Below are positions 1 through 12,290 of a DNA stretch of 64,000 nucleotides, piece by piece; position 1 is the stretch's first letter, and each line of letters starts with the position of its first letter. Origin of the DNA: Bryopsis sp. KO-2023 (Eukaryota > Chlorophyta > Ulvophyceae > Bryopsidales > Bryopsidaceae); the NCBI GenBank assembly GCA_030272585.1, contig BSYQ01000005.1:3224001-3288000 (forward strand), given 5' to 3'. The position numbers and the translations under genes are program-made. The notes under the pieces are model-generated. The model saw nothing but the letters and a program-made list of their open reading frames with translations, did not search any database and was not told the origin of the DNA.

Positions 1-82
1 CACATATATATAGTGGTGTAAAATTTCTGCAAAACTCAACAAAAGTTCCTCTTGCTTCTGTGACTGTTTTTGTTGGCTGAAG

Positions 83-2517
83 GAGAAGATCCTTGGCTGC
101 GGCTCTTTTGCTTCCGTTTACCAAGCGAGGATTTGCGATGGAAGATATCTTCCATCGCGATTGCGCGCGATCAAAATGATAAACCTTGAAGGGCTCCAGG
201 TAATCGACTGCCTCCAGCACCCTCTCTTGTCGCAGATGCTGTGTGAAGTCGAGTTGACGGGTCCGTCACGGAAGGGGGGGGGGACGAGAGATGGATGACT
301 GCGTGAGGTTGTAACGCATATATAACGCGCGCGCTTGGGGAGGTGGCGGCCAGCTTGGTGGGCACTTGGCCTAGGCTGGGAAGCTCTTTATTTCCTCGTT
401 TCGATCTGCCTATCACAATCCCGAAGAATGTCGGCTGCTTCGGTTCGATCTTTGGTCAAACCAGGAATCGAACCCAGATCCTGACTTCAAGCCCATCCAT
501 GATATTTCTAGATTCTAGGCATCGACATTTCTGGTAGGGAGTCGGGAGCAGAGACCTATTTTTTGATGGCATCGGTAGCCATCTGGGTTCGAACCTGGGC
601 GGCCAAAGTTTGCGCACAATTGATGACTAATCGGACGCTACGTCTCAGAGAAACGCACCAACCTCAAAAATACGTTTTCTCTTTGCTTCTCTGTTGCATG
701 GAAAATCCAAGCCATAACTGCCAGCAACCCTCCACTGGAGTGGCATCGATATCACCACAGCAAGTATACTTGTTGATGTATGTTTTTGTTTTTTTTTCAA
801 GGTTGTCATTTTCCTGGGTGTTTTTTGAATGGTTGTCATTATCTGCTGGTTTTCTCCAACTGCAGACAGTCCAGGATGAGATTGAGCGTCATAAGCAGAG
901 AGTCCAACAAGAGGTTGACATTCACAAGCACCTCCAGGACGAGTACATCATACGATTTTTTGAGGTGAGCTGATAAACCATTGGAAATCAACAAGCAGAG
1001 TTCATGACATTTGAAGCATTGACTGGAAACCAAGGTACTTGGGAATTTGGGGATTTTAGACTTTCCTTTTTCGGCATCCGAATTTCTGTTTTCACGACGA
1101 AGGTTGTACAACATTCCATGGTATTACATAGAGGGCCTCCAAAAATAAAAAAAACCCGGCAGTATGAGGGCAGTTCACTGATGTTGCTTGATGATGTGTG
1201 TGTGTGTGATGTTCCAGAGTTTTGAGTTTGAGAATCAAATGTGCATCGTGATGGAACATGCCAATGGTGGAAATCTTCATCAAAATGTTTTAAAATTTGG
1301 ATGCCTTCCAGAGATCAGCGCCCGGCTAATATTCAAACAAATTTACCTCGCCCTAAAGTATATGCACGATGAGGTACACTCTTTGACCTTGTTTCCTTTT
1401 GTAGGGAGGCTCCCCCCAACCCCCCCCCACCGCAAAGATGGAAAGTGTCTGTTATTCCCAGTGAAAATGCATGGTCTGCTACATGCAGCAGTTCCAAATT
1501 TCAAAAAATGATATTCACACTGCTCTGATTACAACCCGATTTTCACATGCTAAAACCGAGCGATTTCCCTTTGCAGTTTCTGTGTTCTTTCGGATATTCA
1601 TGATACTGAATGCATACAAATTAACAACAGTTTTTTTTTTTCCTGGCAAAGGGGTTCGCCAACATGGATGTGAAAATGGACAACGTTCTCATGATATCAT
1701 CTACTGATGTCAAATTGGCTGACTTTGGGCTGTCTAAGGTATCTCCGAAAGAAAAAAAAGTTGGAAATTGGTTGAATTTCCAAGGTAGTTCTTTCGTTTG
1801 CTACGTTTGAGTGATGGTCCCATTTTTTGCTCCTATGCACAGTGGATGGTATTCACAGGGCTGTTACTATTGACACAACAAGAAAATTTGAACGGGTGGG
1901 CATAGCCTGAAATAATTGGGATGAAAAATTGTAACAATTCTTCCTTTGCCAAATAGAATTGATGTGATCAGGAAAAATGGCCTCAAAAAACTTAACAAGT
2001 CGAAAAATCGATAGAAGAACTGTGACCTTGATGAAGATTAATAAGGCAGAATTTTTGATGCGTACGCTGCATTGCTGTTCTTGGTTAGGTACTGATGGAT
2101 GATGGCCAGGTGAAAGGTGCTTGTGGGACACCGGAATACATGGCTCCTGAACTGTTGTCTGCACCGAACAAGGCACATGATGGAAAGGTGAAATATTTAC
2201 ACATCCAACTATATATATAGACGAGAAGATTTTGGCATCAGATATTGTGGTGTCAGCAGAGGTGTGATTTATTTCATGGATTTGAACAAATAGGAACGGG
2301 GGCACATTCAGAGAGATTGCATCTATCTATATATATATATATAAATGTATATATTTTTCTGTGTCTGTATATATTTACTTTCAGAGAATGTGGAGGCACA
2401 TACACAATGTGACCAATGCAAATATCTCTTCCGGAATATGTTGAAACCAACTGTGTGCGTGGGGGAAATGACGAGTTTTATTTGATTCTTCACTCCTACA
2501 ACAAAAAAATATAGAGG

Positions 2518-2577
<60 letters not shown>

Positions 2578-3008
2578 ATTTTGATTTTGTTCTCATAACA
2601 ATAAATAATAATAATAATAACATGGTTCTGTTTGGATAGGGAACAGATGTGCATTCTGCGGGTGTGCTGTTGCACTGGATGGTTGTGGGGGCTCCTCCGA
2701 TTCAAATTCCAGAAGAGATTAACGTCCCAAATGATCGGATACGTTACATTCATGGTGAACAATTGAAACAAACGCATATTACCATCCCCAGTGAGAGTCG
2801 GCATTTTCACCCTTTTCCCGGAAGTCGGTGGATGCAGAGAAAGTTCCGGCTGACACCTGAGATCAAACACTTGCTGGCACGGATGCTGGAGAAGGACCCC
2901 CAATCGAGGATCACCATGGAGGACATTGCAGCGCATCCATGGATGAGTATAGAGTTACCAGTCATCTATGTCCCATGTGGGGATGGCTTGACAAGAAATC
3001 TGAGGTGA
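83..3008 (+). CDS. Ser/Thr protein kinase A (CAMK/SnRK-like), 5' end outside the window
   Basis: Six exons are visible: 83-199, 866-964, 1218-1373, 1652-1738, 2089-2187 and 2640-3008, all joined in phase 0, giving 308 codons plus TGA. Seen in order: glycine loop GCGSFASV and AIK lysine in the first exon, an alpha-C helix ending in YIIRFFE, the hinge region CIVMEHANGG, a catalytic loop reading NMDVKMDN, DFG, CGTPEYMAPE, and the C-lobe ending RITMEDIAAHPWM. The catalytic Asp, Lys and Asn of the loop are kept, but His-Arg of HRD is replaced by Asn-Met, so activity may be altered. The first exon (start codon and lead-in to the glycine loop) must lie before base 1, because paralogue B has one there. 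Exons, introns and downstream DNA match kinase B, so the two arose by tandem duplication. Substrate unknown. The kinase call is certain; the subfamily is an inference. Confidence 0.9.
2522..2574 (+). repeat. (TG)n microsatellite in kinase A intron
   Basis: About 26 uninterrupted TG units lie in the intron before the last exon of kinase A, followed by a short (ATA)n run at 2604-2621. The antisense reading gives only poly-Thr-His open frames, which are not genes. Confidence 0.95.
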
Positions 3009-3463
3009 GTTGCTGCTTGAGACCGAGGGGGGGGAGGGTTTTTTGGGTTTTGGGGATTCTTTTGGGATTCTTTCAGGATGTCTTCATCCTTCACAGGGTA
3101 ATGTACAGACAGGAACAAAAAAAAAGAAGACATGCTTGAAAGAATTATTTTAAGTTTTTTGTTTTTTTTTTAAAGAGATAAGTAAGGTAGAATAAGGAAT
3201 TTTTGATGTGGTTTATTTTGAGATGGGAATGGGGTGCAGAAGGAAATTATTTTCTTGGCCGAGAAAATATAAAATTCTCGGGAAGGCATGAAAAGAGCAA
3301 AAAGACATATGAGACGTCTTGAAGGCTTTTTTAAGGGATCCGTGGGAAAAAACAAGAAAGGAATGGATTAAAAAGAAAAAAACACGTAAAAAAAAGGTGA
3401 GGACAAAAAACAAGTTTTTTTTTAGGTGGAAAAGAAGAAAAAAAAGAGTAGAAAAAAAAATGA

Positions 3464-3740
3464 AAAAAAGAAACAAAAATAGAGAAAAAAAAAAGAAAAA
3501 AAGAAGCAAAAATAGAGAAAAAAAAATGAAAAAAAGAAACAAAAATAGAGAAAAAAAATTGAAAAAAAGAAACAAAAATAGAGAAAAAAAATTGAAAAAA
3601 AGAAACAAAAATAGAGAAAAAAATTGAAAAAGAAACAAAAATAGAGAAAAAAATTTGAAAAAAAAAAACAAAAATAGAGAAAAAAATTGAAAAAAAGAAA
3701 CAAAAATAGAGAAAAAAATTGAAAAAAAGAAACAAAAACA
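3464..3740. repeat. A-rich minisatellite, about 8 units of 30-36 bp
   Basis: The unit is close to GAAACAAAAATAGAG followed by an A run and TTG. The ATAGAG core recurs about eight times with length variation in the A runs. It is a tandem repeat: units abut with no spacers, so it is not a CRISPR array, and the Phe-rich or Lys/Asn-rich frames across it are not credible proteins. Confidence 0.85.
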
Positions 3741-5479
3741 GAAATCTCTACAACAGATTATTTGTGCATGCCTTTCCCTTTGGCCCAAAAAGAGGAAAGG
3801 GGTGGTATGCCTGTATTCTTAACATTTTTTTTTTCTTCATATCCACAAAACCACATCAAAATTTTCATTTCCAAACTACATGAGAGAGAGGTAGGAATTT
3901 TTTTTCAAGAGCAGGAAGACCTAGTCTTTCTCGGTCTTCCCCTGTGTCTTGATGTTTTTTACTTTTTTTATTATGGAAAGAAAAAAATATCAAAATTTTC
4001 TTTGCCATCTATGTCGACTTCCTGGAACTTTATTTGGGGTGGATATTGAAACTCTTTGCATAGGTTCAATTTTGTCAGATTTACTCAAAAGTTATATATA
4101 TATATATGCAAATGTATTTAACTTTTTGAACAGGTATTTCTCACCGTCCCAAGAAGGATAAACATCTTTCCCAAAAAACATTTAAGACTAGGGCCTCCTC
4201 TTTCTCATTTGTAAAAGGATATAAGGTTTTGCTGCTTGGGGGAAAAAACATAAAAAAATCAAAAAAAAATAATTGGGGGGGATATTTTCTATTGAAAAAA
4301 GAGGAGAGGAAAGACAAAAACTTCTAAAAGAGATTTTCTGGGAGGACCTCCGAAAAGGAACTCTCGTGGTGAAAAAAGAAATTATACATATAAACAAGTA
4401 GAAATGAGAGAGAGTATAGAATTTTTCAAGGGAAGGAAGACCCCTGAAACGTAAAAGAGGCCTTTCAGAATCAAGACTCTCTGTCAGATGTACATAAACA
4501 AAGAAAAGGATCCCTTTTCTATTATTTCTCGGGGGTTGTAGAACGTCCTCAATTATTTTTTGCACTGAATCTGGCAAATTCACTTCAAAACATTACTTGG
4601 AGAAAGATTGCACCTGAAAAACCAATGGGGTGTCTTTTTGAAAACCCTTTTTTTTGGGGGGGAAAAGAATTTCTCTGGTTTTTTTGGGGTGGGTGGGTGC
4701 GGGGAGGATCAGAGGGGAAAGAGGAAAAAAAGAACTGGGGGGAATAAGTTCTTTTTTTACATATTCTAAAGAACTTATTTCTGTCTGAAAGCCTCAGGAA
4801 CAGTGAACGGAACTAGATCGTCTTTCCATATTTTTTTTAAACAAGAAAACATTTCTCGATTGTTTTCTTCCTTTCCACGTATTTCTACCTCTACAAATTC
4901 TCTCTCGACTGTTTTTTTTTTTTCCTAGACAGAAGTTCTATCATTTACTTTTTTTTCCTCTTTTAGAAAATGCTCGTATTGTCAGTACTCAAACTGTACT
5001 GACCAGGAAAAAAACAAAGTATCCAAACATCGATGGAAAAAAAAAGAAAAGGGTTGGTGTTTTTTAAGACAATGCATGTATTCTGTGGAGTAAAGGAAAT
5101 ACCATGGTGATTGGGTTGCTAATTTTTTTTTCTTCGTTGGTTGGATTTTTAAACAACAATTGTACCAATAGTTGCAAATTTGGTGAGAAGCCAAAATAAT
5201 TATCAGCCGTTGGAATGGGCTGTTGTTTTGCAGCTGCTCATCAGTGTTTCACTAGCCATATGTTGATATTGTAGGTTTTCGTCTTGTGTTGGTTCCTTGA
5301 TCGAAAACCCGTTTAGGCATCTTTTGGGAATATTGGTGGGGAGATTGAAGAAATATCCTTATCAACTTTGGCAGAGAGCACTCTCTCTGGTGTTGATTTG
5401 GCTGTAAAGTGTATATACTGTACAGCCATTACTATATAGTGGTCGGCTGCAGGACTGGCTGAGAAACTGCAACTCATAT

Positions 5480-5720
5480 TGCAGGGTCGGCTATGAGATG
5501 CAGTCTTTTGAAGTTTGGTGGATAAGGTCGGTTGCAACACAAGGTCATCTGATCTTGTTTTGAATTAGGCAGCCCGCTGTGAGTTGGGTTGAGTTGGACA
5601 TTGGATTGGATTGGCTGTAAAATATTCATTTGCTTGTTAAAAGAATCTTAACTCTTCAACTAAAGAGTTAGGGCTGAAAACATTTGTTGGAGAAATTTTT
5701 ATAGGTCCAGGTGCATGTGG
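5480..5720. repeat. Duplicated downstream block, copy 1
   Basis: This block shares long stretches with 12970-13200, for example CAAGGTCATCTGATCTTGTT and CTGTGAGTTGGGTTGAGTTG. Its distal part (GAGTTAGGGCTGAA, then GGTGTGTTGAT) also matches 12050-12270. It lies downstream of kinase A as the other copies lie downstream of kinase B, so it was probably carried along in the tandem duplication. No coding potential is evident. Confidence 0.75.
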
Positions 5721-6198
5721 TGTGTTGATATCTGCAGACAGCCCTCTACTTATCTCTTAGCTTTTCAGAAAAACAATTCTGCAAGGGTTGCAGAAATCAT
5801 TGACAGGGGTTGAGTGACGGCGGGGGCTCGAAAATATCAATCAACCAACCAATCACTAATTGCAGCCCGCAGTGAGCAAACAAACAAGAGTACATGATTG
5901 CTGTAATTACAGATTACAGATTACAGATTGCTGTAATTTTTACAGCAAAAGAGAGCCACCACCCTCCATGATGTTGGAACAGATCCAAAAAAAGAAAGTC
6001 TTTTGTATGTGGCGCATGTCGTCGTAACCGTTGGATAGGCCCCGACGCCCCTTTCAAAGACATCCAAAAGATGCTTGCCACGCACAGAAAAACGCTCAAA
6101 GAAAAAAAAAATTAAAAGACCATTACAGGTAGTGCTTCTCAGGAAAAACAAAAAGAAGAATAAAAACTGACCCCAGCTGATATTCTCCAGGTGTGTTT

Positions 6199-6326
6199 CA
6201 CTAGTAAAAAAAGGCTCGATTTACCAGTTTATTTACCACTTTTTCTTTCAGTTTCTTGAAATTAGTCTGTTTTTTTACCAATTTGTGGTAAAAAAAAGTG
6301 GTAAATCGGCCCTTTTGTTACTAGTG
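6199..6326. mobile_element. 128-bp MITE with CACTA-type terminal inverted repeats
   Basis: The ends are inverted repeats of at least 28 bp with 25 matches, both starting CACTAGTAA and both containing CGATTTACCA. The similarity continues inward through TTTACCAC, so almost the whole element can fold into one hairpin. It is flanked by TTT on both sides (6196-6198 and 6327-6329), a possible 3-bp target-site duplication. A CACTA terminus with a 3-bp duplication is the signature of the CMC/EnSpm superfamily. It is too short to code, so it would depend on a transposase elsewhere. The superfamily is an inference because a TTT duplication in T-rich DNA is weak evidence. Confidence 0.75.
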
Positions 6327-6754
6327 TTTTCTAGGAAAGACTTCCTGCCGTTGTGGCGATGGTGACAGTATGTCAAACAAATACTTCCTTTTCACATCCA
6401 CTATCTAAAATCCCCAGTGAATAACGAGCTAAATGGCAGCGGTCATCTATCTAGAATCCCCAAGAACCGTGAAAGAGGTCACCACGCCAAAGAGCCGCTC
6501 CCCACTCAATTCCTTTTCTGAAAACGCGCCTTGGGAAAGCGTCAGTTACACTGAAAATATCTGAGATCCTTGCCAGATTTTCCTCGGCATGGAAAATTTT
6601 TTGGGCCACCCTCAGTGCGCTTCGCAACTTAAGCCGATCGACCACCTGCCACCCCAACGCTCGGGTTTCATCAGTTTCTCAATTGAACTTTTGTTTTTGC
6701 CGTCTCTTTCTCTGTCTAAATTGGTGACTTGACCAAGTTTTTTTAGTTTTTGTG
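6327..6754 (+). promoter_or_regulatory. Upstream region of kinase B
   Basis: This is the non-coding stretch between the MITE and the kinase B start. From about 6420 it is less homopolymeric and more GC-balanced than the surroundings, as the DNA before other start codons in this window also is (for example 13.5-14.2 kb and 35.2-36.0 kb), which suits a promoter and 5' UTR. No TATA box or known motif stands out. A 68-codon antisense frame (6451-6657) has no recognisable features. Confidence 0.4.
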
Positions 6755-9529
6755 ATGCCCTCCATGGCTGGCGAGCGTATCGGGCCGCAGAATTGGCGAG
6801 ACAAATACAAAATTGTACAATTCTCTGTAAGGCTGTTTTTGTGTCGTTGCGTTGCGCTGTTGCGACGGCGTTTCGTTTTGAATATCCTCTTGTGCGTGCT
6901 GCCTATCGATCATTTCTAAGTGCTAAGACAAGGCGCTCGTCACTGTACGTTTCTGTGTTGTTTTTTTTTGCGAAGGAGGAGGAGTGTCTTGGTTCTGGTG
7001 CACAAGCGAGGGTTTTTGCGGGAATAGGTCCCGATAGAAGACTTTCGGCGATCAAGGTGCTCCGCAGCGGCCAGGTAATCGACTGCTTCCGGCAGCATCT
7101 TCGTCGCAGGTGCTGTGTGAAGTCGGGGGTTGAGGGGCCCGTCACCATCGTGGGCGGACGATGTCCAGCGCTTTTTTTGCAGAACGGCACGGAGATGTTC
7201 AACCGAGTGAAGCCGTAACGCATGGATAACATGCTTGGGTCGGCCGCCGGCCGACCCAGACTGAGCGTTTCACAAGCGTTTTTTTCCCCCCTCGTTTCGA
7301 TCCAATACTTGATGTGGCCATCCGGTCTGGATTCGACCGTCGGGTCAAGCCAACAATCGAACTCAAAAAGGGCGCCAAAGTTTTTTGGACACACTGATCA
7401 GATACTGCCCCTCGGAAGAACGCAGCCCTCTTTATCAAAGCCGCCGGGAGCGGTGCGGTGTCGCGCTTCTGACCGCACCACCTTTTCTGGAGGTGTATCC
7501 TTTTTTTTTCTTCTGTGCCCCCTCAAAAATGACGATGCTCTATCAATCAAGCACAGAAACCTGATGATGCGTTTGACAGCACCACGTTTAAGTTCCTTCC
7601 GGCAGCCCAGTATATTTTCATTTTGTTTTCCCTGGCATGGATACGATTCACTAACTTTTAGTTTAAATTACAGAAAAAAAAGGAGGATAATGCAAGCCAT
7701 GTCTGCAGCAAATCTTCACTGAATATTCTGGACTGTCATGCAAGGTGCCCAGTTGATGTATGGTATGATATTTTTTATTTTGTGTTTTTTTGGATTTTTC
7801 CAGCCATGGCAGAGAGCCCAGCTAGAAATTGCAATTCATGCGAGGCTCCATCACAAGTATATTGTTAGATTAAAAGAGGTGCGTCAGAAAAACATTGCAA
7901 TGCAATTTTGATGATTCCAAGGTTCCGGTGAAAGCTGGGGCTTTGACCTGGAACACAATCCCCAGCATCTAAATTTTCATTTTCACCAGAAATTTTCTGC
8001 ATCAAATGTGCGACTGGGTGGAGTGCTGTTCTATGAGGCCACCACTCTGAAATTAAAACCGGCGATGGTTTTCACCAAAATTGCCAAAATAATTTGCATG
8101 CATGTTACAGAGTTTCGAGTACGAAAATCAAACATGCATAGTGATGGAATATGCAAATGGCGGAACGCTTCATGAACATATCTTCCAGAAATGGGGATGT
8201 CTTCCAGAAATCAGTGCCCGGCCCTTATTTCAAAGAATATACATTGCCCTAACTTATATGCACAGTAAGGTATGCTCTTTCGCCTTTTTTTTTTTCTGGA
8301 GCCCCCCCCCCCCCCGTTTTTTCCATTTCTTCCCCACGATAGGAAGTAGCTTGTTCTTTCTTTCAGTTAATTCAGCTGTTCCGAATGCCAAAAAATATGT
8401 ATCCACACTGCCCTAATATTTCACAAACTATTTATAAATTTATATCCCTAATCGAATAGTTTCCCATAACGTTTCGTTTCGTTGCGGCCTGTTTTTTTTT
8501 TTTCTTAATGAAGGGGGGAAACCCAAAATCGAAATAAAGCTGACCTGTGTGATTCTGCATCCCTTTACTTTTTTTTTTTTTTACTTTTTCCTTTTTTTTT
8601 TAAGTAACTGAACATGCTAACAATGACATGGTTGCCATTGATTTCGACCAGCAGAAAAAGTGTTGAATTGAACAAAAAATGAACTCCATAATATATTCAC
8701 TTGTTCTAAGAAATTATCCTTTTTTTCTGACAGGGGATCGTCCACAGGGATTTGAAACTGAAGAACATTCTCATGCACAATGGCTCCGTAAAACTGTCAG
8801 ACTTTGGCCTATCGCAGGTATTTTTACAAATGCAGAAATGCACAAGAAGCAAATTTGGAAGCGCCGGGCTTTGGGGCAAGAATAAATTTGGATGAATAAT
8901 AGAAATCGGAATACAAAAAAAAAAAGTCGTAAAAAAATCCTTCAATGAATAGAGTTTTTACATTTAGAACAGGAAAATTCCGTACTGGTGGGGATAGGGG
9001 TACCCCTGTCCACCAGTGGAAAAAGGAGTTTTTTATTTAGAATTAAATTAAATTAGAATTCTTGATGAATGTATTGCATTGCTATTCTTGGTTAGGTACT
9101 GATGGATGATGACCAGGTGAGATTTGCTTGTGGAACTATAGATCACATGGCCCCTGAGCTCTTCAAATCACCCGACGAGAGACATAATGGAAAGGTAATT
9201 ATATAACCTCCTGAATTAACTGTGTTTTCAAAACCCAATTGGTAAAGAACATTATTATCTAATCGCATTTCTAATAATTCTAATAAAAACTTGAGCCGTT
9301 GAAGAATATTTCTACTTGCAGAAATAAAGATTGGGGTTGTCTTTTTTTTTGTTTTAAGAAAATAATAAAAAAAAATTAATTAATTAATTAATTAATTGGG
9401 GGAAAAAAAAGCGTTTTGCAGAGAGAAGAGAGAGCAAAAATGTAATCTGTTGTATGGGTATGGACAACGGGAGCATAGTATGGACAACGGGAGCATAAAT
9501 ATAAACAGATCACTTCACCCTCCCCCCCC

Positions 9530-9586
<57 letters not shown>

Positions 9587-10183
9587 AATCTCACCACTGA
9601 TGTTATATCTGTTTGGTACAGTTTATCATATGTTTTTTATTGTTATTGTTTTATATTATTTTTATTTTATTTTTAAGGGTATTCACACGGGATGGTCAAT
9701 TGGAATACATCTTCCTAAATGCAAAACCAGACATGTGAAAGAATGAATGGATGGAATCATCAGCATGCTGATTTTTTTTTTGGGGGGGGTGTTGTTTTGT
9801 TTGGGTAGGCCGCGGACGTTTATTCTCTGGGTGTGTTGTTGTACTCGATCCTGGTGGGGGCACCTCCGATTCTAATTCCAGAAAAGCTTTCGCAAAGTGA
9901 GCAGATAAGTTTCATTCAGACAAAACTGGATAAAACCCAGATTATCATCCCCGAGTACAGCGGCCCTTTTCACAACAACTCTAAGGACGATGGGTGCCAG
10001 ATGAAGTTCCGACTGACAGATGATGTGAAACATTTGCTGGCGAGCATGTTGAATAAGAACCCCCAATCGAGAATCACCATGGAGGGCATCAAAGCACACA
10101 ATTGGATGCATATGCATTTGCCGTACATCATGTATTGTCAGAGTGCATGTGGGTTGACAACGAATTTAAGGGGGAGTTGCTGA
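6755..10183 (+). CDS. Ser/Thr protein kinase B (CAMK/SnRK-like), complete
   Basis: Seven exons: 6755-6814, 6979-7074, 7804-7878, 8111-8269, 8734-8817, 9096-9194 and 9809-10183, about 315 aa. Seen in order: short N-terminus ending DKYKI, glycine loop GSGAQARV, AIK, an alpha-C helix ending YIVRLKE, hinge CIVMEYANGG, HRDLKLKN, DFG, CGTIDHMAPE, DVYSLGV, and a C-lobe ending RITMEGIKAHNWM. All catalytic residues are present, so it should be active. The first splice is uncertain: a donor at 6815 (gtacaa) with exon start 6979 matches kinase C residue for residue, while the stronger donor at 6827 would add four residues. The start codon at 6755 is the first of two in-frame Met codons (the other is 6764). 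It is the tandem paralogue of A, with homologous introns. Substrate and pathway are unknown. Confidence 0.92.
9372..9588. repeat. Microsatellites in last intron of kinase B
   Basis: An (ATTA)n tract at about 9375-9397 is followed, after a tandem pair of TATGGACAACGGGAGCATA units (about 9459-9497), by poly-C, poly-A and a (GA)n tract at about 9562-9586. All lie in the intron between 9194 and 9809. Confidence 0.85.
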
Positions 10184-12049
10184 CTAAGACGCACAGAGAG
10201 AGAGAGAATTTTAAGAGGGGGGGGGGGGAACTTTTTTTATTTTCTATCAGGGATGTCTTTCTCGTTCATCTTATCTGGTGAAAGAAGACGTTCTGCAGAG
10301 AAGTATAATTTGTCTTTTTTTTATTTCAGTTTTTTTTTTTGGGTGCTTTCGTGATGAGGTATGCAAATACAGAAGTGAAAATTTTGATGTGGTTTTGTTT
10401 GTTTTTTGGGGGGTTGATTCCTTGAAACAAATTAAAAACAAAAAAAAAGGTGACAGGGTTGGAAAAAAAATGATGAGTTGGATTGATATCGAGTTTGGGG
10501 AGCAATACAAAAAAAGTCAATTTTGGTTGATATGCAGGAAAATTTTTGGGTTGTATGATATACAGGGAAAAAAATTGGCGGAAAAAGAAATAGGGGAAAA
10601 AAAAGAGGAACAAAGGGGAGGGGGGGATATATATATATATATATCTGAACATGTGAATACCTTTTTGGGCAAACTTCATCAAATTTTCATTTCCACAGGG
10701 TCACAGGGAGGTAATTTTTTCAAGGCAACAGGAAAAAAAGTTTGTCTTTTTTAATTTTGGGAATTAAGAAAATCAGAAAAGAAAAAAAAAAAAAAGATTC
10801 TTTGTCATCCTTGATGAAAAATAGGTTCCTGAAACTTTATTTAGGGTTAATGCTGAAACTCCTACAGTCAATTTTTGTATATATAGGTCATCGTCCTATA
10901 AAAGGAAAAAAAAATATTTCTCTTATGTTTCAAAAAAAAAACAAAAACAAAAAAAAAAACAGATGGGGCTAAGCAAAACAAGTGCTGTTTTTCGTAAAAA
11001 GGGAAACAAGAAGAAGAGATTTTGGAATATAAAAAAATAGCGAAAAGGAATCGGGTGTTCTCTAGATAAAAAAGCATTTCAATATTGTTCACCAAATTTC
11101 GTGAGCAGAGACATTGACCTTTTGTGGGAGTGTTGTGCATGAAGAAAAAAGAGAGGAAGAAAATTCTAGAAAGGGAGGGGAAAAGAAGAAAAACCTTGAT
11201 ATATATGAGGGGGAAAAAGGGATCATGCATGGGAATTGCTCGAGAGAGAGAGAGAGAGAGCATATAGAAGTTTCAAGGGAAAGAGAGACTTTTTCAGAAT
11301 CGAAACTCTTTCAAAGAAACGGTTTTCATCTTAGGAGATAGATATATATATATATCTACGCACATTAGATTCATGCGGACAAAAATCATGACAGGTAGAA
11401 AGATTCCACCTCGAATGGTGGTTTTTCTTCTTTTTGTGATGGTTTTTTTGGGGGGATGCAAGATAGAACTGAGGGAAACATATATTGAATTCATTCCCCG
11501 AATACCTTTAGGAAAAATGGACATAAACTAGATTGTCTTTCCTTTCCTTTTTTGTTTTTTTCACAAGAAAAAATCGTTGAATTTTTTTTTCAACTCTAAA
11601 CCCCCTTCCTAACCAGGTTAGGGTTGTTTTTTTAAAGACAGTACATCTTTGATCTACTTTTTTTTCCCTCTTTTTTATATATATATGTAAGGAAATGTAT
11701 GTAGTGTCAGTAGCTGAGAGGTGGGGGAAACATTGATGGAAAAAAAAACAAGGGTGTGTTTTTGTATTCTCTGAGGAAGAAAATATCATGATGATTTCGT
11801 TACCAATCACTCTTTTTTTTTTCTCCGTTGGTTGGGGGCATTGCATTAACACATTAATGCATTTAATAGCTCCAGAGAATTCTTGCAGTTGCTGGTACTA
11901 GCTGTATGTTGTATTGCTTTCTTCTTTTTTTTTTTGGTTTTCTTTTATGTTCTAGGAGGGCATATATATGTTCTTGGTACGTTCCAAGAAAAAAGGGAAG
12001 AAGAAAAAACTTTTTTTGGCATCGTTTGAAAATCGTTTGTTGGAGAAAC

Positions 12050-12290
12050 TGCAGAATAGCGCTGATGCTGTGTTGGCTTTGAGATACGATCTTTGCAAAG
12101 TTTGGTGATGAATATTGGCGGGTGACCTTTCAGTATCGAATAGATAACCTGCTGTGGGATATTCAACCACTTGGTGAAGAAGATCTTCGTCACTCTGTAG
12201 AGTTGGGGCTGAACAACGCAAGTTTCGAGAGAAATCATAGAGGTGGTGTGTTGAATCAACACTTTTGATATTCGTAGGTAGATAGCTATC
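12050..12290. repeat. Duplicated downstream block, copy 2
   Basis: This diverged copy matches the distal part of 5480-5740 best. Shared words include GGCTTTGAGAT, AAGTTTGGTG, GAGTTGGGGCTGAA and GGTGGTGTGTTGA. It also shares GGTGAAGAAGATC with copy 3 at 12970-13200. Two copies behind kinase B against one behind A suggest a second local duplication. Confidence 0.6.

Larger units (their letters stand above)
3009..6198. other. Intergenic region downstream of kinase A
   Basis: No gene is supported here. The stretch is A/T-rich, C-poor on the plus strand and full of homopolymers. It holds a minisatellite (about 3464-3740), long A and T runs to about 5200, and a more balanced block at 5480-5720 that recurs downstream of kinase B. 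A 9-bp stem with a 3-nt loop (TTGCTGTAA/TTACAGCAA) sits at about 5928-5948, beside three ACAGATT units. All long frames here are translated low-complexity runs (Lys/Asn or Phe). Confidence 0.7.

Noticed and set aside
455-600. TTCGAA/TTCGAT words resembling tRNA B boxes (also near 28215, 28650 and 54650)
   Set aside because: The five-base T-stem does not pair and no A box lies at the right distance.
3464-3740. Regular repeats that could suggest a CRISPR array
   Set aside because: The units are contiguous, differ in length and have no unique spacers; the genome is eukaryotic.
3213-3788. 191-codon Phe-rich minus-strand frame and the matching Lys/Asn-rich plus-strand frame
   Set aside because: Both are translations of the A-rich minisatellite.
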